Source: Acidobacteriota bacterium
GTDB taxonomy: Bacteria; Actinomycetota; Actinomycetes; Actinomycetales; Microbacteriaceae
Length of the DNA stretch: 64,000 nucleotides
Direction of reading: 5' to 3'
Assembly (NCBI GenBank): GCA_019351995.1
Contig: JABBOD010000002.1
Coordinates: 18,181-82,180 of the forward strand
The notes beneath the pieces are model-generated. The model saw nothing but the letters and a program-made list of their open reading frames with translations. It was not told the DNA's origin and did not search any database. This document shows positions 19,069 to 29,306 of this stretch, one piece after another. The number at the start of each line of letters is the position of its first letter. The first letter of the stretch is position 1. Both the position numbers and the translations under genes were made by a program.

Positions 19069-20759
19069 TCGTGCGCTCCTCTCGCCGAGCCGGCTCCGGA
19101 TATCCGGAACCAGTAGAAGCCGTAGCCGGCCAACGTCAGCAGGTACGGCAGTTCGCCGATCGGCGGGAACTCGACGCCGCCGAGCATCTCGATCGGGCGA
19201 AGGCCGCCGAACTGGTGCAGGTCGAGCTCGATCGGCTGCGGGAACCGCGACAGGTTGTTGACGCAGAGCATGACATCGTCGTCGTATTCGCGAAGGTACG
19301 AGAGCACCGAGGGATTCGACCCGCCGAGGTCGAGAAAGGTGCCGCGCCCGAACGCCGGGTGCTGCTTGCGCACGGCGATCATGCGGCGCGTCCACTGCAG
19401 CAGCGAGGAGCTGCTGGCCTGCTGCGACTCGACGTTGATGGACTGGAAGCCGAAGACCGGGTCCATGATCACCGGCAGCGACAGCCGGCCCGGGGTCGCC
19501 ACCGAGAAGCCCGCGTTGCGATCCGGTGTCCACTGCATCGGGGTGCGCACGCCGTCGCGGTCGCCGAGCCAGATGTTGTCACCCATGCCGATTTCGTCAC
19601 CGTAGTACAGCACCGGCGAACCCGGAAGGCTGAGCAGCAGCGCGCTGAACAGCTCCATCTGGTTGGTGTCGTTGTCGAGCAACGGTGCGAGCCGCCGCCG
19701 GATGCCGATGTTGGCCTTCATGCGCGGGTCGGTCGCGTACTCGTTCCACATGTAGTCGCGATCCTCATCGGTCACCATCTCGAGGGTGAGCTCGTCGTGG
19801 TTGCGCAGAAAGATCCCCCACTGCGCGTGCTCGGGAATCGCCGGCGTCTGCTCCATGATCTCGCTGATCGGGTAGCGCGACTCCCGACGCACGGCCATGA
19901 AGATGCGCGGCATCACCGGGAAATGGAAACACATGTGGCACTCGTCGCCACCCACCGCGGGATCACCGAAGTAGTCGACGACGTCGGCGGGCCACTGATT
20001 CGCTTCGGCCAGCAGCACCCGGCCGGGGTAGTTGTCGTCGACGTACCTGCGCACCTTCTTGAGGAACGCGTGGGTGCGAGGCAGGTTCTCGCCGTTGGTC
20101 CCCTCCTCCTCATACAGGTACGGCACCGCATCCAGTCGGAAGCCGTCGACGCCGATGTCGAGCCAGAACTTCAGCGCATCGAGCATCGCCTGATGCACGG
20201 CCTCGTTCTCGAAGTTGAGGTCGGGCTGGTGGCTGTAGAAGCGGTGCCAGAAGTACTGCTGTCGCACCGGATCCCACGTCCAGTTCGACGCTTCCGTGTC
20301 GACGAAGATGATGCGAGCATCCGAGTACGGCTCGTCGGTGTCGTTCCAGACGTAGAAATCGCCGTACGGGCCATCGGGATCGCGGCGAGACTCCTGAAAC
20401 CACATGTGCTGGTCGGAGGTGTGGTTCATGACGACGTCGATGATCACGCGGATGCCGCGGGAGTGGGCGGCATCCAGGAAGGTCTGGAAGTCGTCGATGG
20501 TGCCGATCTCCGGGGAGACAGCGGTGTAGTCGGAGACATCGTAGCCGCCGTCTTTCAGCGGAGACGGGAAGAAAGGCGGGAGCCACAGGCAGTCAACGCC
20601 GAGCCACTGCAAGTAGTCGAGTTTCTCGGTCAACCCGTTCAGGTCGCCGACGCCGTCACCGGACGAGTCGTTGAACGAGCGGATCAGCACCTCGTAGAAG
20701 ACCGCGGACTTGAACCAGTCGACATCACCGCGGTCGAGCCCGTCGGGGGAAATGGCCAT
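19065..20759 (-). CDS. treS: Trehalose synthase (maltose alpha-D-glucosyltransferase)
   Basis: 564 aa GH13 enzyme interconverting trehalose and maltose. It starts [19 protein letters not shown], typical of TreS. Catalytic motifs visible are [19 protein letters not shown] (Asp nucleophile), [10 protein letters not shown] (general acid Glu) and [12 protein letters not shown] (transition-state Asp), together with [11 protein letters not shown]. It is first in the treS-mak operon. A TAGCGT -10 box lies six bases before the ATG. Confidence 0.96.
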   Translation of the reverse strand: MAISPDGLDRGDVDWFKSAVFYEVLIRSFNDSSGDGVGDLNGLTEKLDYLQWLGVDCLWLPPFFPSPLKDGGYDVSDYTAVSPEIGTIDDFQTFLDAAHSRGIRVIIDVVMNHTSDQHMWFQESRRDPDGPYGDFYVWNDTDEPYSDARIIFVDTEASNWTWDPVRQQYFWHRFYSHQPDLNFENEAVHQAMLDALKFWLDIGVDGFRLDAVPYLYEEEGTNGENLPRTHAFLKKVRRYVDDNYPGRVLLAEANQWPADVVDYFGDPAVGGDECHMCFHFPVMPRIFMAVRRESRYPISEIMEQTPAIPEHAQWGIFLRNHDELTLEMVTDEDRDYMWNEYATDPRMKANIGIRRRLAPLLDNDTNQMELFSALLLSLPGSPVLYYGDEIGMGDNIWLGDRDGVRTPMQWTPDRNAGFSVATPGRLSLPVIMDPVFGFQSINVESQQASSSSLLQWTRRMIAVRKQHPAFGRGTFLDLGGSNPSVLSYLREYDDDVMLCVNNLSRFPQPIELDLHQFGGLRPIEMLGGVEFPPIGELPYLLTLAGYGFYWFRISGAGSARGAHE

Positions 20760-20765
20760 GCCTCG

Positions 20766-20771
20766 ACGCTA
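20766..20771 (-). promoter_or_regulatory. -10 box of a leaderless treS promoter
   Basis: TAGCGT six bases before ATG 20759. A weak -35 candidate TTGGGG lies 18 bases further upstream. Confidence 0.55.
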
Positions 20772-20829
20772 GTGGCCGAGCCCCTGGGACCCCAAGCTTT
20801 GGAGGCCCTACTCAGGGTGTCGGCTGTGC

Positions 20830-22704
20830 TCAGATCGCCGACGCCGCCAGCTGCTCGGCGAAGAGCCGCGCGTAGACGCCGTCATTCGCCAGGAGCTCGG
20901 CGTGCGTTCCGCGCTCGACGACCCGGCCGGACTCGATGACGAAGATCACGTCGGCGGCAACGACCGTCGAGAGCCGGTGCGCGATCGCGATCGTGGTGCG
21001 GCCCTGCGCGGCCTGGTCGATCGCTCGCTGCACGATGCGCTCCGAGACCGTGTCGAGGGCGCTGGTCGCCTCATCCAGAATCAGCACGGCCGGATCCTTG
21101 AGCAGCACTCGCGCAATCGCGACGCGCTGCTTCTCCCCGCCGCTGAGTCGGTAGCCCCGTTCTCCGACGATCGTGTCGTAGGCATCCGGGAAGGAGACGA
21201 TCGTGTCGTGGATGTTGGCCGCCTTCGCCGCCGCGATCAGTTCATCGTCACTCGCGTCTGGCTTCGCGTAGCGAAGGTTCTCGGCAATCGTCGCGTGGAA
21301 GAGGTAGGTCTCTTGGCTCACGATGCCGATGGCGCCGATCAGCGACTCCTGCCGCAGTTCGCGCACGTCATCGCCGGCGAAGCGGATGACGCCGCCGCTG
21401 ACGTCGTACATCCGAGGGACCAGGTACGAGACCGTCGTCTTGCCCGCTCCCGATGGCCCCACGAATGCCGCGTACTGGCCGGGCTGGATGTCGAAGCTGA
21501 TGTCCTTGAGGGTGGCGGGTGAGTCGGGCGTGGTGTCCGGGTACCGGAAGACGACATCATCGAACTGCACTCGGCCGAGCTTGCTCGCATTGACCGGTTT
21601 GGCGTCGGGGGCATCGGTGATGCTCGGGCGAAGATCGAGGTACTCGAAAATGCGGGCAAAGAGAGCCTGCGAGGTCTGCAGGTCGAGGGCGATGCGCAGC
21701 AAGCCCATCAGCGGGAACAGCAGCCGCGCCTGCACGGTGGTGAAGGCGACGATCGTTCCCGCGGTGACCGTCACATTGTGGGTGATCAGCCAGGCCGCGA
21801 CGAGGTAGATGACCGCGGGAATGATGGAGAGGAAGACGCTCACGATCGCGAAGAACCACTGCCCGCTCATCTGCTGCTGCACCTGCAGGCGGATCTGGTT
21901 CTTGTTCTCGTTGGAGTAGCGTCCGATCTCGGCCTGCTGCTGGTTGAAGCTCTTCGCCAGAAGGATGCCCGAGACACTCAGCGTCTCCTGCGTGATCGCC
22001 GTCATCTCCGACAGAGACTCCTGGGTCTTCGTCGCGATGCGCGCCCGCACCTGGCCGACCCGGCGCTGCGCGATGACAAGCACCGGCAGCAGGATGACCG
22101 CGACGATCGTCATCTGCCAGCTCAGCACGAGCATGGCCACGAAGGCGGCGATGACGGTCACCGTGTTGCCGACGACACTCGAGATGGTGTTGCTGAGCAC
22201 GTCGGCGACACCGCCGACATCGTTCTGCAACCGCGATTGGATGACGCCGGTCTTGGTGCGGGTGAAGAACCCGAGCTCCATGGCCTGCAGGTGCGAGAAG
22301 AGTCGGATGCGCAGCGCACCCATCACCGAGTTGCCGACCCGCGCGGTCAGGTAGGTCTGCCCGACGCCGATCCCCGCCGACGCCAGCCAGAGCAGCACCA
22401 TCGTGCCGACCAAGCCGAGGAGGACGGGCACATTGGGCCCACCGGGCGGGAAGAGCCCACGGTCGAAGGCCTGCTTCGTCAAGAGCGGCGGGATGACGCT
22501 CAGGCCGGCACTGATCAGCACCAGCACGATCGTGACGATCAGCTGCGGGCGATAGGGAGCGAACAGTTCGCCGATCCGGCGGAGAAGGTTCGGGATCTTC
22601 GGAGCCCCCGCGTTCTTGGCCCGCTGCGCCGCGGCATCCCCGTTGCTGATGCGAGAGCCACCGTGCGGGCCTCCTCTGCCGCCACCGCCACCGCGCATGC
22701 TCAT
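20830..22704 (-). CDS. ABC exporter, fused permease-ATPase (canonical sites)
   Basis: 624 aa type IV half-transporter: six membrane segments (about residues 50-340) and one ATPase domain. It has Walker A GPSGAGKTT, Q-loop VSQETYLF, signature LSGGEKQRVAIARVL, Walker [14 protein letters not shown] and H-loop AIAHRLST, all canonical, so it can work as a homodimer. The N-terminus is Gly/Arg-rich (MRGGGGGRGG). It lies 74 bp downstream of the heterodimeric exporter pair with its own TAGGCT leaderless promoter, so it may be expressed separately. Substrate unknown; multidrug or lipid export is typical. Confidence 0.9.
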   Translation of the reverse strand: MSMRGGGGGRGGPHGGSRISNGDAAAQRAKNAGAPKIPNLLRRIGELFAPYRPQLIVTIVLVLISAGLSVIPPLLTKQAFDRGLFPPGGPNVPVLLGLVGTMVLLWLASAGIGVGQTYLTARVGNSVMGALRIRLFSHLQAMELGFFTRTKTGVIQSRLQNDVGGVADVLSNTISSVVGNTVTVIAAFVAMLVLSWQMTIVAVILLPVLVIAQRRVGQVRARIATKTQESLSEMTAITQETLSVSGILLAKSFNQQQAEIGRYSNENKNQIRLQVQQQMSGQWFFAIVSVFLSIIPAVIYLVAAWLITHNVTVTAGTIVAFTTVQARLLFPLMGLLRIALDLQTSQALFARIFEYLDLRPSITDAPDAKPVNASKLGRVQFDDVVFRYPDTTPDSPATLKDISFDIQPGQYAAFVGPSGAGKTTVSYLVPRMYDVSGGVIRFAGDDVRELRQESLIGAIGIVSQETYLFHATIAENLRYAKPDASDDELIAAAKAANIHDTIVSFPDAYDTIVGERGYRLSGGEKQRVAIARVLLKDPAVLILDEATSALDTVSERIVQRAIDQAAQGRTTIAIAHRLSTVVAADVIFVIESGRVVERGTHAELLANDGVYARLFAEQLAASAI

Positions 22705-22710
22705 CTGCCG

Positions 22711-22716
22711 AGCCTA
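22711..22716 (-). promoter_or_regulatory. -10 box for the third ABC exporter gene
   Basis: TAGGCT six bases before ATG 22704, in the gap after the preceding exporter gene. Confidence 0.5.
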
Positions 22717-22778
22717 ACCTCGCACGCCGTCACGCGCCGGGGCCGGGCGACCGGGAGAGGCGGTGGTGCACCATCGAC

Positions 22779-24587
22779 TCACACCAGGCTCTCCCGCCAG
22801 GCGGCGTGCAGCTTCGCGAAGCGGCCGGTGCCGGCGATGAGGTCTGCGGGGGCGCCGTCCTCCACGATGCAGCCGTGCTCCATCACCAGCACGCGATCGG
22901 CGATCGCCACGGTCGAGAGGCGGTGCGCGATGATGACCGCCGTGCGGTCCGCGAGCAGAGTCGTCAGGCCCTCCTGCACGAGCCGTTCGCTGGGGATATC
23001 GAGCGAGGCGGTCGCCTCATCCAGAATCAGCACGGCCGGATCGGCCAGGAAGGCCCGCGCGAAGGAGAGCAGCTGCCGCTGCCCCGCCGACACCCGACCG
23101 CCGCGTTTGTTGACGTCCGTGTCGTAGCCGTCGGGAAGCGCCCGGATGAACGGATCGGCACCGACGGCGCGGGCAGCTCGCTGGATCTCCTCGAAGCTCG
23201 CGTCCGGCTTGCCCAGCGCGATGTTCTCGGCCACCGAGCCGCTGAACAGATAGGCCTCCTGTGTGACCATCACGATGGCGCGACGCAGATCCTTGGGGTG
23301 AAGGCTTCGCAGGTCGATGCCGTCGAGGGTCACCGATCCCGCCGTCGGGTCGTAGAAGCGCGCCATCAGTTTCGCCAGGGTCGACTTGCCGGCTCCCGTC
23401 GATCCGACCAGAGCAATGGTCTGCCCGGCCGGGATGTGCAGCCCGAAATCGGGCAGGATCACACGCCCGGGCTGGTACTCGAACCGCACGTCCGTGAAGT
23501 CGACGGCGCCGTTCGACTGCCAGAGGTCGACGGGGTGCGTCGGGTCGACGACCCCCGGCTCCTCCTCGAGAACGCCCGAGATCTTCTCCAACGCGGCAGC
23601 TGCCGACTGATAGGAGTTGTAGAACTGCGCCATCTCCTCCATCGGGTCGAAGAAGCGTCGCGTGTAGAGCACGACCGCGAGCAGCGCGCCGATCTCGAGT
23701 CCGCCGCTGACCACACGGAACCCGCCCACCAGCAGCACGGCCGCCACCGTCACGTTGCCGATCAGGATCAGGCCGGGATCGAAGATCCCGAACAAGCGGA
23801 TCGCCTGGGCATTCGCATCGCGGTAGCCCTCGACGATGTCGCCGAACTCCTTCGCGTTGCGTGCCTCTTTGCGGAATGCCTTCACCGCCCGGATGCCCGT
23901 CATCGTCTCGACGAACTGCACGATCAGCCGGGCCGAGAACACCCGGGTCGCGCGGAATCTGGTCTGCGAGCGCTTCTGGAACCACCGCGTCAGGAAGACG
24001 AGAGGGATCAGCGCGAATGCCAGGACGAGGGCACTCCACGGGTCGAGCAGCACCAGGGCGACCGCGATGAAGCCCATGTAGAGGATGCCGCGCACCAGCC
24101 CGGTGATGCCCTCGTCGAGCAGCTCCCGAACCGACTCGAGATCGCTGGTCTGGCGGGCAATCAGTCGGCCGGAGGTGTAGCTCTCGTGGAACTCCAGGCT
24201 GAGCCGCTGCGAGTGGCGGAACACACGCTTGCGCAGATCGATGAGCACCGCCTGCGAGATGCGCGCAGAGAGCACGGTGAAGTGCGAGATGAGCACGGCA
24301 CCGAAGATTCCCGCGATCAGGTATGCCGACACGATCAGCAGGATCGGCATCCCATCGTGCTGTTTCATCAGGGCAGGCAGACCCTGGTCGATGCCGAGAG
24401 CGATGAGTGTCGGACCGGCGACCTGCAGCGCTGTGCTGATGACGATGACCCCGACGGCGTAGGCGACACGACCGCGCAGGGGTCGCAGCAGCGAGCCGAG
24501 CAGCCGTAGTGAGCGGTCCCGGATGCTGCGGCTCTCCTCGCGCGTGTACTCACTGCGCTCCTCGCCCTCGACCCCTGTCACCGTCAT
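22779..24587 (-). CDS. ABC exporter half-transporter, catalytic partner of a heterodimer
   Basis: 602 aa with six membrane segments and one ATPase. The ATPase has canonical Walker [10 protein letters not shown], Walker [14 protein letters not shown] with the catalytic Glu, and IAHRLST, but its signature is VSAGQ instead of LSGGQ. The preceding gene has the opposite pattern (good signature, Asp for catalytic Glu). Together they give one consensus and one degenerate ATP site, the arrangement of heterodimeric exporters such as TM287/288 and BmrCD. ATG 24587 overlaps the upstream stop as ATGA. Confidence 0.92.
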   Translation of the reverse strand: MTVTGVEGEERSEYTREESRSIRDRSLRLLGSLLRPLRGRVAYAVGVIVISTALQVAGPTLIALGIDQGLPALMKQHDGMPILLIVSAYLIAGIFGAVLISHFTVLSARISQAVLIDLRKRVFRHSQRLSLEFHESYTSGRLIARQTSDLESVRELLDEGITGLVRGILYMGFIAVALVLLDPWSALVLAFALIPLVFLTRWFQKRSQTRFRATRVFSARLIVQFVETMTGIRAVKAFRKEARNAKEFGDIVEGYRDANAQAIRLFGIFDPGLILIGNVTVAAVLLVGGFRVVSGGLEIGALLAVVLYTRRFFDPMEEMAQFYNSYQSAAAALEKISGVLEEEPGVVDPTHPVDLWQSNGAVDFTDVRFEYQPGRVILPDFGLHIPAGQTIALVGSTGAGKSTLAKLMARFYDPTAGSVTLDGIDLRSLHPKDLRRAIVMVTQEAYLFSGSVAENIALGKPDASFEEIQRAARAVGADPFIRALPDGYDTDVNKRGGRVSAGQRQLLSFARAFLADPAVLILDEATASLDIPSERLVQEGLTTLLADRTAVIIAHRLSTVAIADRVLVMEHGCIVEDGAPADLIAGTGRFAKLHAAWRESLV

Positions 24588-26416
24588 GCGTTCACCCGGA
24601 TCTCGTTCTTGTCGTCGTCCAGCGAGGAGATGACGTAGCGGTAGTGGTCGTTGCTGGCGAGCAGCTCGGAGTGTCGCCCGACGGCCGTCACCCGGCCGTT
24701 CTCCAGCAGGGCGACGCGGTCGGCCAGCGTCACCGTCGACGGTCGATGGGCCACGATCAGTGCCGTCGTCGTCGCCAGCACGCGGCGCAGCCCGGCCTCG
24801 ACCCGGGCCTCGGTGTCCACGTCGAGCGCCGACAGCGGGTCATCGAGCACCAGCACCGCGGGCCGTGCGGCGATCGCGCGAGCCAACGCGAGCCGCTGCC
24901 TCTGCCCGCCCGAGAGGCTGAGCCCCTCCTCGCCGACCCGCGTCTCGGCACCGTCCGGCAGCTCGGCGACGAAGTCGGCCTGCGCGATCTCGAGCGCCTC
25001 GCGCAGGACCTCGTCGGCCTCGGTTCCGCCGCCCGCCAGCTCGGGACGGCCGAGCAGCACGTTGTCACGCACCGATGCCGAGAACAGCGTCGCGTCTTCG
25101 AACGCCATCGCGATGTGCCGGCGCAGGTCCTGACGAGTCAGGTCACGGATGTCGACCCCGTCGAGTCGGATGGCCCCGCCGGTCACGTCGTAAAGTCGCG
25201 TGACGAGCGCCGTCAACGTCGTCTTGCCGGACCCGGTCAGACCGACGAGCGCCATGGTCTCGCCCGGCTCCAGTTCGAGGTCGACACCGTCGAGCAGGTC
25301 AGGGTACTGTGCGGGCGAATCCTGGTACCGGAAGTGCACGTCGGCGAAGATCAGCCGCCCACGAGGATCCGCGATCGTGACCGGGCTCTCAGGATCCTGG
25401 ATGCCGTCGGGCTCATCGAACACCTCGAAGAGTCGATCGACGGCGGTGCGAGCGTCGAAGGTCATCGACAGGAGGAAGCCGATCGACTCGATCGGGAAGC
25501 GCAGCACCGTGGCCGTGGCGAAGAACGCGAACAACTGGCCGACGGTCAGCGATCCGCTGGAGGCCAGCCAGACGCCCGCCAGCAGACACAGCGCGAACGC
25601 GACATCCGGGACCAGCAGGAGCCAGAGCCAGATTCCGGCGACCGCCTGCGCTTTCTCGATCTCGGTGCCGCGCAGTTCCTCGGCTTGCCGGGTGAACTTG
25701 TCGAGCGAGTAGCGACCGCGACCGAAGGCCTTCAGCACGCGGATGCCGTGCACGGACTCCTCGACGGCCGTCGCCAGATCGCCCTGCTGGTCTTGCGAGC
25801 GGCGCGCCACGAGGGAATAGCGCTGCTCGAACACGTAGCCGTAGATCCAGAGCGGCACCGAGCACACCAGGAAGATCAGGCCGAGCACCCAACTCCAGAA
25901 GAAGAGCACCACGAAGCCGACCGCGATCGTGACGATGTTCACGATCAGCAGCACGACACCGAACGACAGCCAGCGACGGACCAGGTTGAGGTCGCTCATC
26001 GCGCGCGACAGCAGCTGACCGCTCTGCCAGCGATCGTGGAACGACACCGGCAGGTCTTGCAGCTTGGCGTAGAAGGAGTTGCGCATCGCCGCCTCGACCT
26101 GTGTGCCGGGGGTCAGCACGAGGAAGCGCCTGGCCGCGATCAGGCAGGCCTCGAGCACCCCGAGCACGAGCACCAGGATCGCGGCGGGCCAGATCTGAGC
26201 GCCGTCACGGGTCGACAGTGGACCGTCGACGAGATTCTGCAGAATCAGCGGAATGGCGAGCGAGACGAGCCCCGCGAGGAGCGCCACCACCATGCCGAGG
26301 ATGATCCGCGACAGGGCGGGACGCACCCACGGCATGAGGCGCAGAAGGGTACGAAGAGTTCCCGCGCCGTGCGCGTCGGACGCGGTGGCGGGGGTTTCCG
26401 TTGGCGTGTTTGGCAT
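24584..26416 (-). CDS. ABC exporter half-transporter, degenerate partner of a heterodimer
   Basis: 610 aa from ATG 26416, which has GGAAGAG just upstream. Six membrane segments precede an ATPase with Walker [11 protein letters not shown]-loop position changed to MAFEDATLF, signature [14 protein letters not shown], and Walker [13 protein letters not shown] in which the catalytic Glu is Asp. H-loop is VAHRPST. It is the first structural gene of the pair and follows a 28-codon upstream ORF with hairpins, so its translation may be inducible. Substrate unknown; drug export is a reasonable guess. Confidence 0.92.
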   Translation of the reverse strand: MPNTPTETPATASDAHGAGTLRTLLRLMPWVRPALSRIILGMVVALLAGLVSLAIPLILQNLVDGPLSTRDGAQIWPAAILVLVLGVLEACLIAARRFLVLTPGTQVEAAMRNSFYAKLQDLPVSFHDRWQSGQLLSRAMSDLNLVRRWLSFGVVLLIVNIVTIAVGFVVLFFWSWVLGLIFLVCSVPLWIYGYVFEQRYSLVARRSQDQQGDLATAVEESVHGIRVLKAFGRGRYSLDKFTRQAEELRGTEIEKAQAVAGIWLWLLLVPDVAFALCLLAGVWLASSGSLTVGQLFAFFATATVLRFPIESIGFLLSMTFDARTAVDRLFEVFDEPDGIQDPESPVTIADPRGRLIFADVHFRYQDSPAQYPDLLDGVDLELEPGETMALVGLTGSGKTTLTALVTRLYDVTGGAIRLDGVDIRDLTRQDLRRHIAMAFEDATLFSASVRDNVLLGRPELAGGGTEADEVLREALEIAQADFVAELPDGAETRVGEEGLSLSGGQRQRLALARAIAARPAVLVLDDPLSALDVDTEARVEAGLRRVLATTTALIVAHRPSTVTLADRVALLENGRVTAVGRHSELLASNDHYRYVISSLDDDKNEIRVNA

Positions 26417-26431
26417 GACTCTTCCGGAGTC
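26417..26431 (-). promoter_or_regulatory. Hairpin masking the ABC exporter ribosome-binding site
   Basis: In the mRNA, GACTC-CGGAA-GAGTC ends directly at the ATG of the exporter gene. The loop and 3' arm contain the GGAAGAG Shine-Dalgarno. Further hairpins lie upstream: CGCGC-CTTT-GCGCG (26441-26454) and GCGGCCG-13 nt-CGGCCGC (26486-26512). Confidence 0.5.
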
Positions 26432-26532
26432 GAGCGGACGCGCGCAAAGGCGCGAACCGGGTGGCGGGGTGGTGCGGTGGATGCTGCGGCCGGGGTGCGA
26501 TCCGACGGCCGCCGAGTCAGCGGGCGGTGCGT

Positions 26533-26547
26533 CGACCGCTACGGTCG
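26533..26547 (-). promoter_or_regulatory. Hairpin whose loop is the leader ORF stop codon
   Basis: CGACCG-TAG-CGGTCG: a 6-bp perfect stem whose 3-base loop is exactly the TAG stop of the 28-codon leader. A ribosome terminating or stalling there would melt it. Confidence 0.45.
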
Positions 26548-26625
26548 CGCAGCCCGGGAGCGGGCGGCGAACGCAATGACGCCGAAGAGCGGTGTGGCGA
26601 TCCGCGTCGTTCCGTACGTCTTCAT
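26539..26625 (-). CDS. Putative 28-aa leader peptide of the ABC exporter operon
   Basis: A 28-codon frame starting [15 protein letters not shown] and ending SRAARP. It has the best Shine-Dalgarno of the region (GAGGAGG, 6 bases before ATG) and a promoter candidate about 60 bp upstream. It ends 122 bp before the exporter start, and the gap is filled with hairpins, one of which includes its stop codon. Size, position and structure fit a regulatory leader peptide of the kind that controls drug-resistance genes by ribosome stalling. I know no named family for it; the role is inferred. Confidence 0.5.
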   Translation of the reverse strand: MKTYGTTRIATPLFGVIAFAARSRAARP

Positions 26626-26685
26626 GGCGCCTCCTCGGGCTGTCGATCACTCGAAATGCCGACGGCGAGCACCGCGCAGCCCTCC

Positions 26686-26715
26686 AGACTAGGCCCAGCT
26701 CGTTGTGGGGGGCAA
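26686..26715 (-). promoter_or_regulatory. Candidate promoter of the leader-ABC exporter operon
   Basis: -35 TTGCCC (26710-26715) and -10 TAGTCT (26686-26691) are spaced by 18 bases on the minus strand. It would give a roughly 55-base untranslated leader before the uORF. Confidence 0.5.
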
Positions 26716-26753
26716 GTACCTTCTCAGAAGCGGCGACGCACCGCGAAACCCCG

Positions 26754-28340
26754 TCAGTGGAAGAAGTGCCGCTCCCCCGTGAAGTACATCGTGACGCCGA
26801 GCTCGTTCGCCGCCGCGATGACGTCCTCGTCGCGGATCGACCCGCCGGGCTGGACGATCGCGGTGACCCCCGCCTCCATCAGGATGCGCGCACCGTCGTC
26901 GAACGGGAAGAAGGCATCCGACGCCGCAACACTGCCCGCCGCCCGCTCGCCGGCTCGCTCGACCGCGAGCTTGCAGGAGTCGACCCGGTTGACCTGACCC
27001 ATTCCGACGCCGACGGAGGCGCCGTTCGTGGCCAACAGGATCGCGTTCGACTTCACGGCGCGGCAGGCGACCCACGCGAAGTGCAGATCGGCGAGGGTTG
27101 CGGCATCGGCCGGCTCCCCGGCGACGAGCTTCCACTGCAGGGCGGGTTCGAAGTGCGTGTCGGCTTCCTGGGCGAGGATGCCTCCCGAGATCTGCCGGAG
27201 CTCGAAGTCACCGCGCGCATAGTCGGCGGGCAACTCGAGCAGACGCAGATTCTTCTTGGCCTGCAGGATGGCGAGCGCCTCCGGCTCGAACCCGGGAGCG
27301 ATGACGACCTCGGTGAAGATCGGCGCGATCGATTCGGCGGCCTCTTTCGTGATCGGGCGGTTGGCGGCGATCACGCCGCCGAAGGCCGACATGGGATCGC
27401 AGGCGTGCGCCTTCGCGTGCGCCTCGGCGATCGTGTCGGCCGTCGCGATCCCGCACGGGTTGGCGTGCTTGATGACCGCAACGGTCGGGGTGTGGTGGTC
27501 GTATGCGGCCCGGAGCGCGGCGTCCGCGTCGACGTAGTTGTTGTACGACATCTCCTTGCCGCCGAGCTGGGTCGCCTGGGCGATGCCCGCCGCGCCGGGC
27601 GTGCGGTAGAGCGCGGCTCGCTGATGAGAGTTCTCGCCGTAGCGGAGCACCTCGCCGCGGTCCCAGCTGGCACCGAGCCAGCCCGGGAAGCCAGAGCCCC
27701 CGTCGTCGGGCGCGAGCACCGCGCCGAGCCAGGATGCGACGGCCTCGTCGTAGCGCGCGGTGTGGCGGAACGCCTGGAGCGCAAGCTCGCGGCGGTGCAG
27801 AAGAGTGGTGCCGCCGGCGGCCAGCGCGTCGATGATGTCCGCGTACCCGGCCGGGCTGGTCACCACCGCGACGTTGGCGTGGTTCTTCGCGGCCGCGCGC
27901 ACCATGGCCGGGCCGCCGATGTCGATCTGCTCGACCACGGCATCCGGTTCCGCCCCCGACGCGACCGTCTCGGCGAAGGGGTAGAGGTTGCTGACCAACA
28001 GTTCGAAGGGCTCGATGCCCTGGGCTGCGAGTTCGTTCTCGTGCGACTCGAGGCGCAGGTCAGCCAGCAGCCCGGAATGGACGAGCGGATGCAGCGTCCG
28101 CACGCGCCCGTCCAGCGACTCGGGGTAGCCGGTCAGCTCGCCGACCTGGACGACCGGGTATCCGGCGGCGGCGATCGTGGCGGCCGTCGAGCCGGTCGAG
28201 ACGATCTCGACGCCGGCGGTGGTCAACGCCGCCGCAAGCTCGACGAGCCCGGACTTGTCACTGACCGAGACGAGCGCGCGGCGGATGGGGACGAGATCGC
28301 GGGGCCGGTAGGCGGCGGGATCGATGGTGGGACCGGACAT
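26754..28340 (-). CDS. purH: Bifunctional AICAR formyltransferase / IMP cyclohydrolase
   Basis: 528 aa. It catalyses the last two steps of IMP synthesis. The N-terminal MGS-like IMP cyclohydrolase domain (about residues 18-160) shows [29 protein letters not shown] and [15 protein letters not shown]. The C-terminal AICARFT domain shows [25 protein letters not shown] and [10 protein letters not shown]. The C-terminal ERHFFH is family-typical. A good AAGGAG precedes ATG 28340. A ZTP riboswitch lies in its 5' leader and senses the substrate nucleotide of this enzyme or its triphosphate. Confidence 0.97.
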   Translation of the reverse strand: MSGPTIDPAAYRPRDLVPIRRALVSVSDKSGLVELAAALTTAGVEIVSTGSTAATIAAAGYPVVQVGELTGYPESLDGRVRTLHPLVHSGLLADLRLESHENELAAQGIEPFELLVSNLYPFAETVASGAEPDAVVEQIDIGGPAMVRAAAKNHANVAVVTSPAGYADIIDALAAGGTTLLHRRELALQAFRHTARYDEAVASWLGAVLAPDDGGSGFPGWLGASWDRGEVLRYGENSHQRAALYRTPGAAGIAQATQLGGKEMSYNNYVDADAALRAAYDHHTPTVAVIKHANPCGIATADTIAEAHAKAHACDPMSAFGGVIAANRPITKEAAESIAPIFTEVVIAPGFEPEALAILQAKKNLRLLELPADYARGDFELRQISGGILAQEADTHFEPALQWKLVAGEPADAATLADLHFAWVACRAVKSNAILLATNGASVGVGMGQVNRVDSCKLAVERAGERAAGSVAASDAFFPFDDGARILMEAGVTAIVQPGGSIRDEDVIAAANELGVTMYFTGERHFFH

Positions 28341-28360
28341 GAACGGCTCCTTCTGGGTAC

Positions 28361-28386
28361 AACCGGACGGATGAGAGAGTCCGGTT
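28361..28386 (-). terminator. Hairpin in the purH leader after the ZTP aptamer
   Basis: AACCGGAC-10 nt-GTCCGGTT, an 8-bp perfect stem immediately 3' of the riboswitch pseudoknot strand. No U-tract follows, so it may act by transcription pausing, Rho or access to the ribosome site; probably the expression platform. Confidence 0.5.
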
Positions 28387-28387
28387 C

Positions 28388-28466
28388 AGCCCAGGCGAAC
28401 GGCCGAAACAGTGTGGATGATCGCTCCCCGATGGTCACCCATCCGAACGCCAGTCGCGACGGCACA
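28388..28466 (-). ncRNA. ZTP (pfl) riboswitch upstream of purH
   Basis: The minus-strand sequence has the conserved pfl-motif blocks in order: TCGC (P1) - GACTGGCG (28448-28455) - P2 hairpin GGATGG-GTGA-CCATC - GGGGAGCG (28422-28429) - linker - CGCCTGGGC (28389-28397), the strand that forms the pseudoknot with GGCG. Known ZTP riboswitches bind ZTP/ZMP (AICAR nucleotides) and switch on purine and folate one-carbon genes. The position before purH, whose substrate is ZMP, fits exactly. A TAAACT -10 box at 28467-28472 would start transcription just at P1. Confidence 0.92.
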
Positions 28467-28472
28467 AGTTTA
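28467..28472 (-). promoter_or_regulatory. -10 box of the purH riboswitch transcript
   Basis: TAAACT, placing the transcript start about 28461, a few bases before the P1 stem of the riboswitch and about 120 bases before purH. Confidence 0.55.
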
Positions 28473-28500
28473 CCCGCCCGAGCTGCGCGAGCGACACCCC

Positions 28501-28539
28501 GTCCGCACTCCGCGTCCGGACTCCGCGTCCGCACTCCGC
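28501..28539. repeat. Three tandem 13-bp repeats
   Basis: GTCCGCACTCCGC, GTCCGGACTCCGC, GTCCGCACTCCGC in direct succession, 15 bp from inverted repeat A2. The 28341-28709 gap otherwise holds only the purH leader and A2. Confidence 0.85.
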
Positions 28540-28554
28540 GCGCACCCGTCGCCC

Positions 28555-28635
28555 CCAAATCAAGGCTCGCGGACGGATCGCGCGGTCCCATTGCTGCCGC
28601 TGCGGCATCCGGCAGCCCTGCCAGCCTTGATTTGG
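28555..28635. repeat. Family A inverted repeat, copy A2
   Basis: 81-bp core with the 53-bp spacer. Pairing extends outward by three C/G pairs, giving CCCCCAAATCAAGGCT (28552-28567) against AGCCTTGATTTGGGGG (28623-28638). The innermost pair is C/C rather than G/C. Located between purN stop and the purH leader. Confidence 0.9.
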
Positions 28636-28709
28636 GGGAAGCGAACGGGGAAAGGGAACGCCGAACGCCGGACGCGAGTGCCGGGCGCCGAGGCCGCGCG
28701 CGCGGATCC

Positions 28710-29294
28710 CTAGGGTCGAGACAGGTCGATGCGGCCGTTCGCGACGTCGAGGACGACATCCACCAGCAGCCGCCGCTCGACCAGTTTGATCCGATCGTGC
28801 AGCGTGCCCTCGGTGTCATCCGGGCGCACCTCGATGCGTTCCTGGGCGAGGATCGGACCACTGTCGACGCCGCCGTCGACGACGATCACGCTCGCACCGG
28901 TCTGGGAGACGCCGGCGGCGAGAGCATCCCGCACCGCGTGAGCTCCCGGAAACTCGGGCAGGTACGCCGGGTGGGTATTGATCAAGGCGGAGCCGAACGC
29001 CGCCAGCACGCGCGGCGGCAGCAGACGCATGAAGCCGGAGAGCACGACCAGATCGGCATCCCACTGTCTGAGTTGGTCGACCAGTTCGTCGCCCCAGGCC
29101 TCCCGAGTCTCGAAGGCGTTGAACGGGACCACGAAGCTCGGGATGCCGTACTCCTCGGCGTGCGCGAGACCGTCAGCGTCGCGGTCGGCTCCGATCGCGA
29201 CCACTCGGGCCGGGAACTCGACGTCTTCGCACGCGTCGAGAAGAGCGCGCAGATTGGATCCGCCGCCCGAGATCATCACGACCAGTCGGAGCAC
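28710..29294 (-). CDS. purN: Phosphoribosylglycinamide formyltransferase
   Basis: 194 aa, GTG start. It formylates GAR with 10-formyl-tetrahydrofolate in purine synthesis. It has the N-terminal [17 protein letters not shown], the active-site stretch [10 protein letters not shown] and [22 protein letters not shown] (catalytic Asn/His) and [13 protein letters not shown] with the catalytic Asp. Upstream of purH on the same strand but separated by 370 bp with its own leaderless-type promoter (TAGGCT) and the purH riboswitch, so the two genes can be controlled separately. Confidence 0.96.
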   Translation of the reverse strand: MLRLVVMISGGGSNLRALLDACEDVEFPARVVAIGADRDADGLAHAEEYGIPSFVVPFNAFETREAWGDELVDQLRQWDADLVVLSGFMRLLPPRVLAAFGSALINTHPAYLPEFPGAHAVRDALAAGVSQTGASVIVVDGGVDSGPILAQERIEVRPDDTEGTLHDRIKLVERRLLVDVVLDVANGRIDLSRP

Positions 29295-29300
29295 GGGTCG

Positions 29301-29306
29301 AGCCTA
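29301..29306 (-). promoter_or_regulatory. -10 box of a leaderless purN promoter
   Basis: TAGGCT six bases before GTG 29294; it lies between purN and the DUF6350 stop. Confidence 0.55.
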
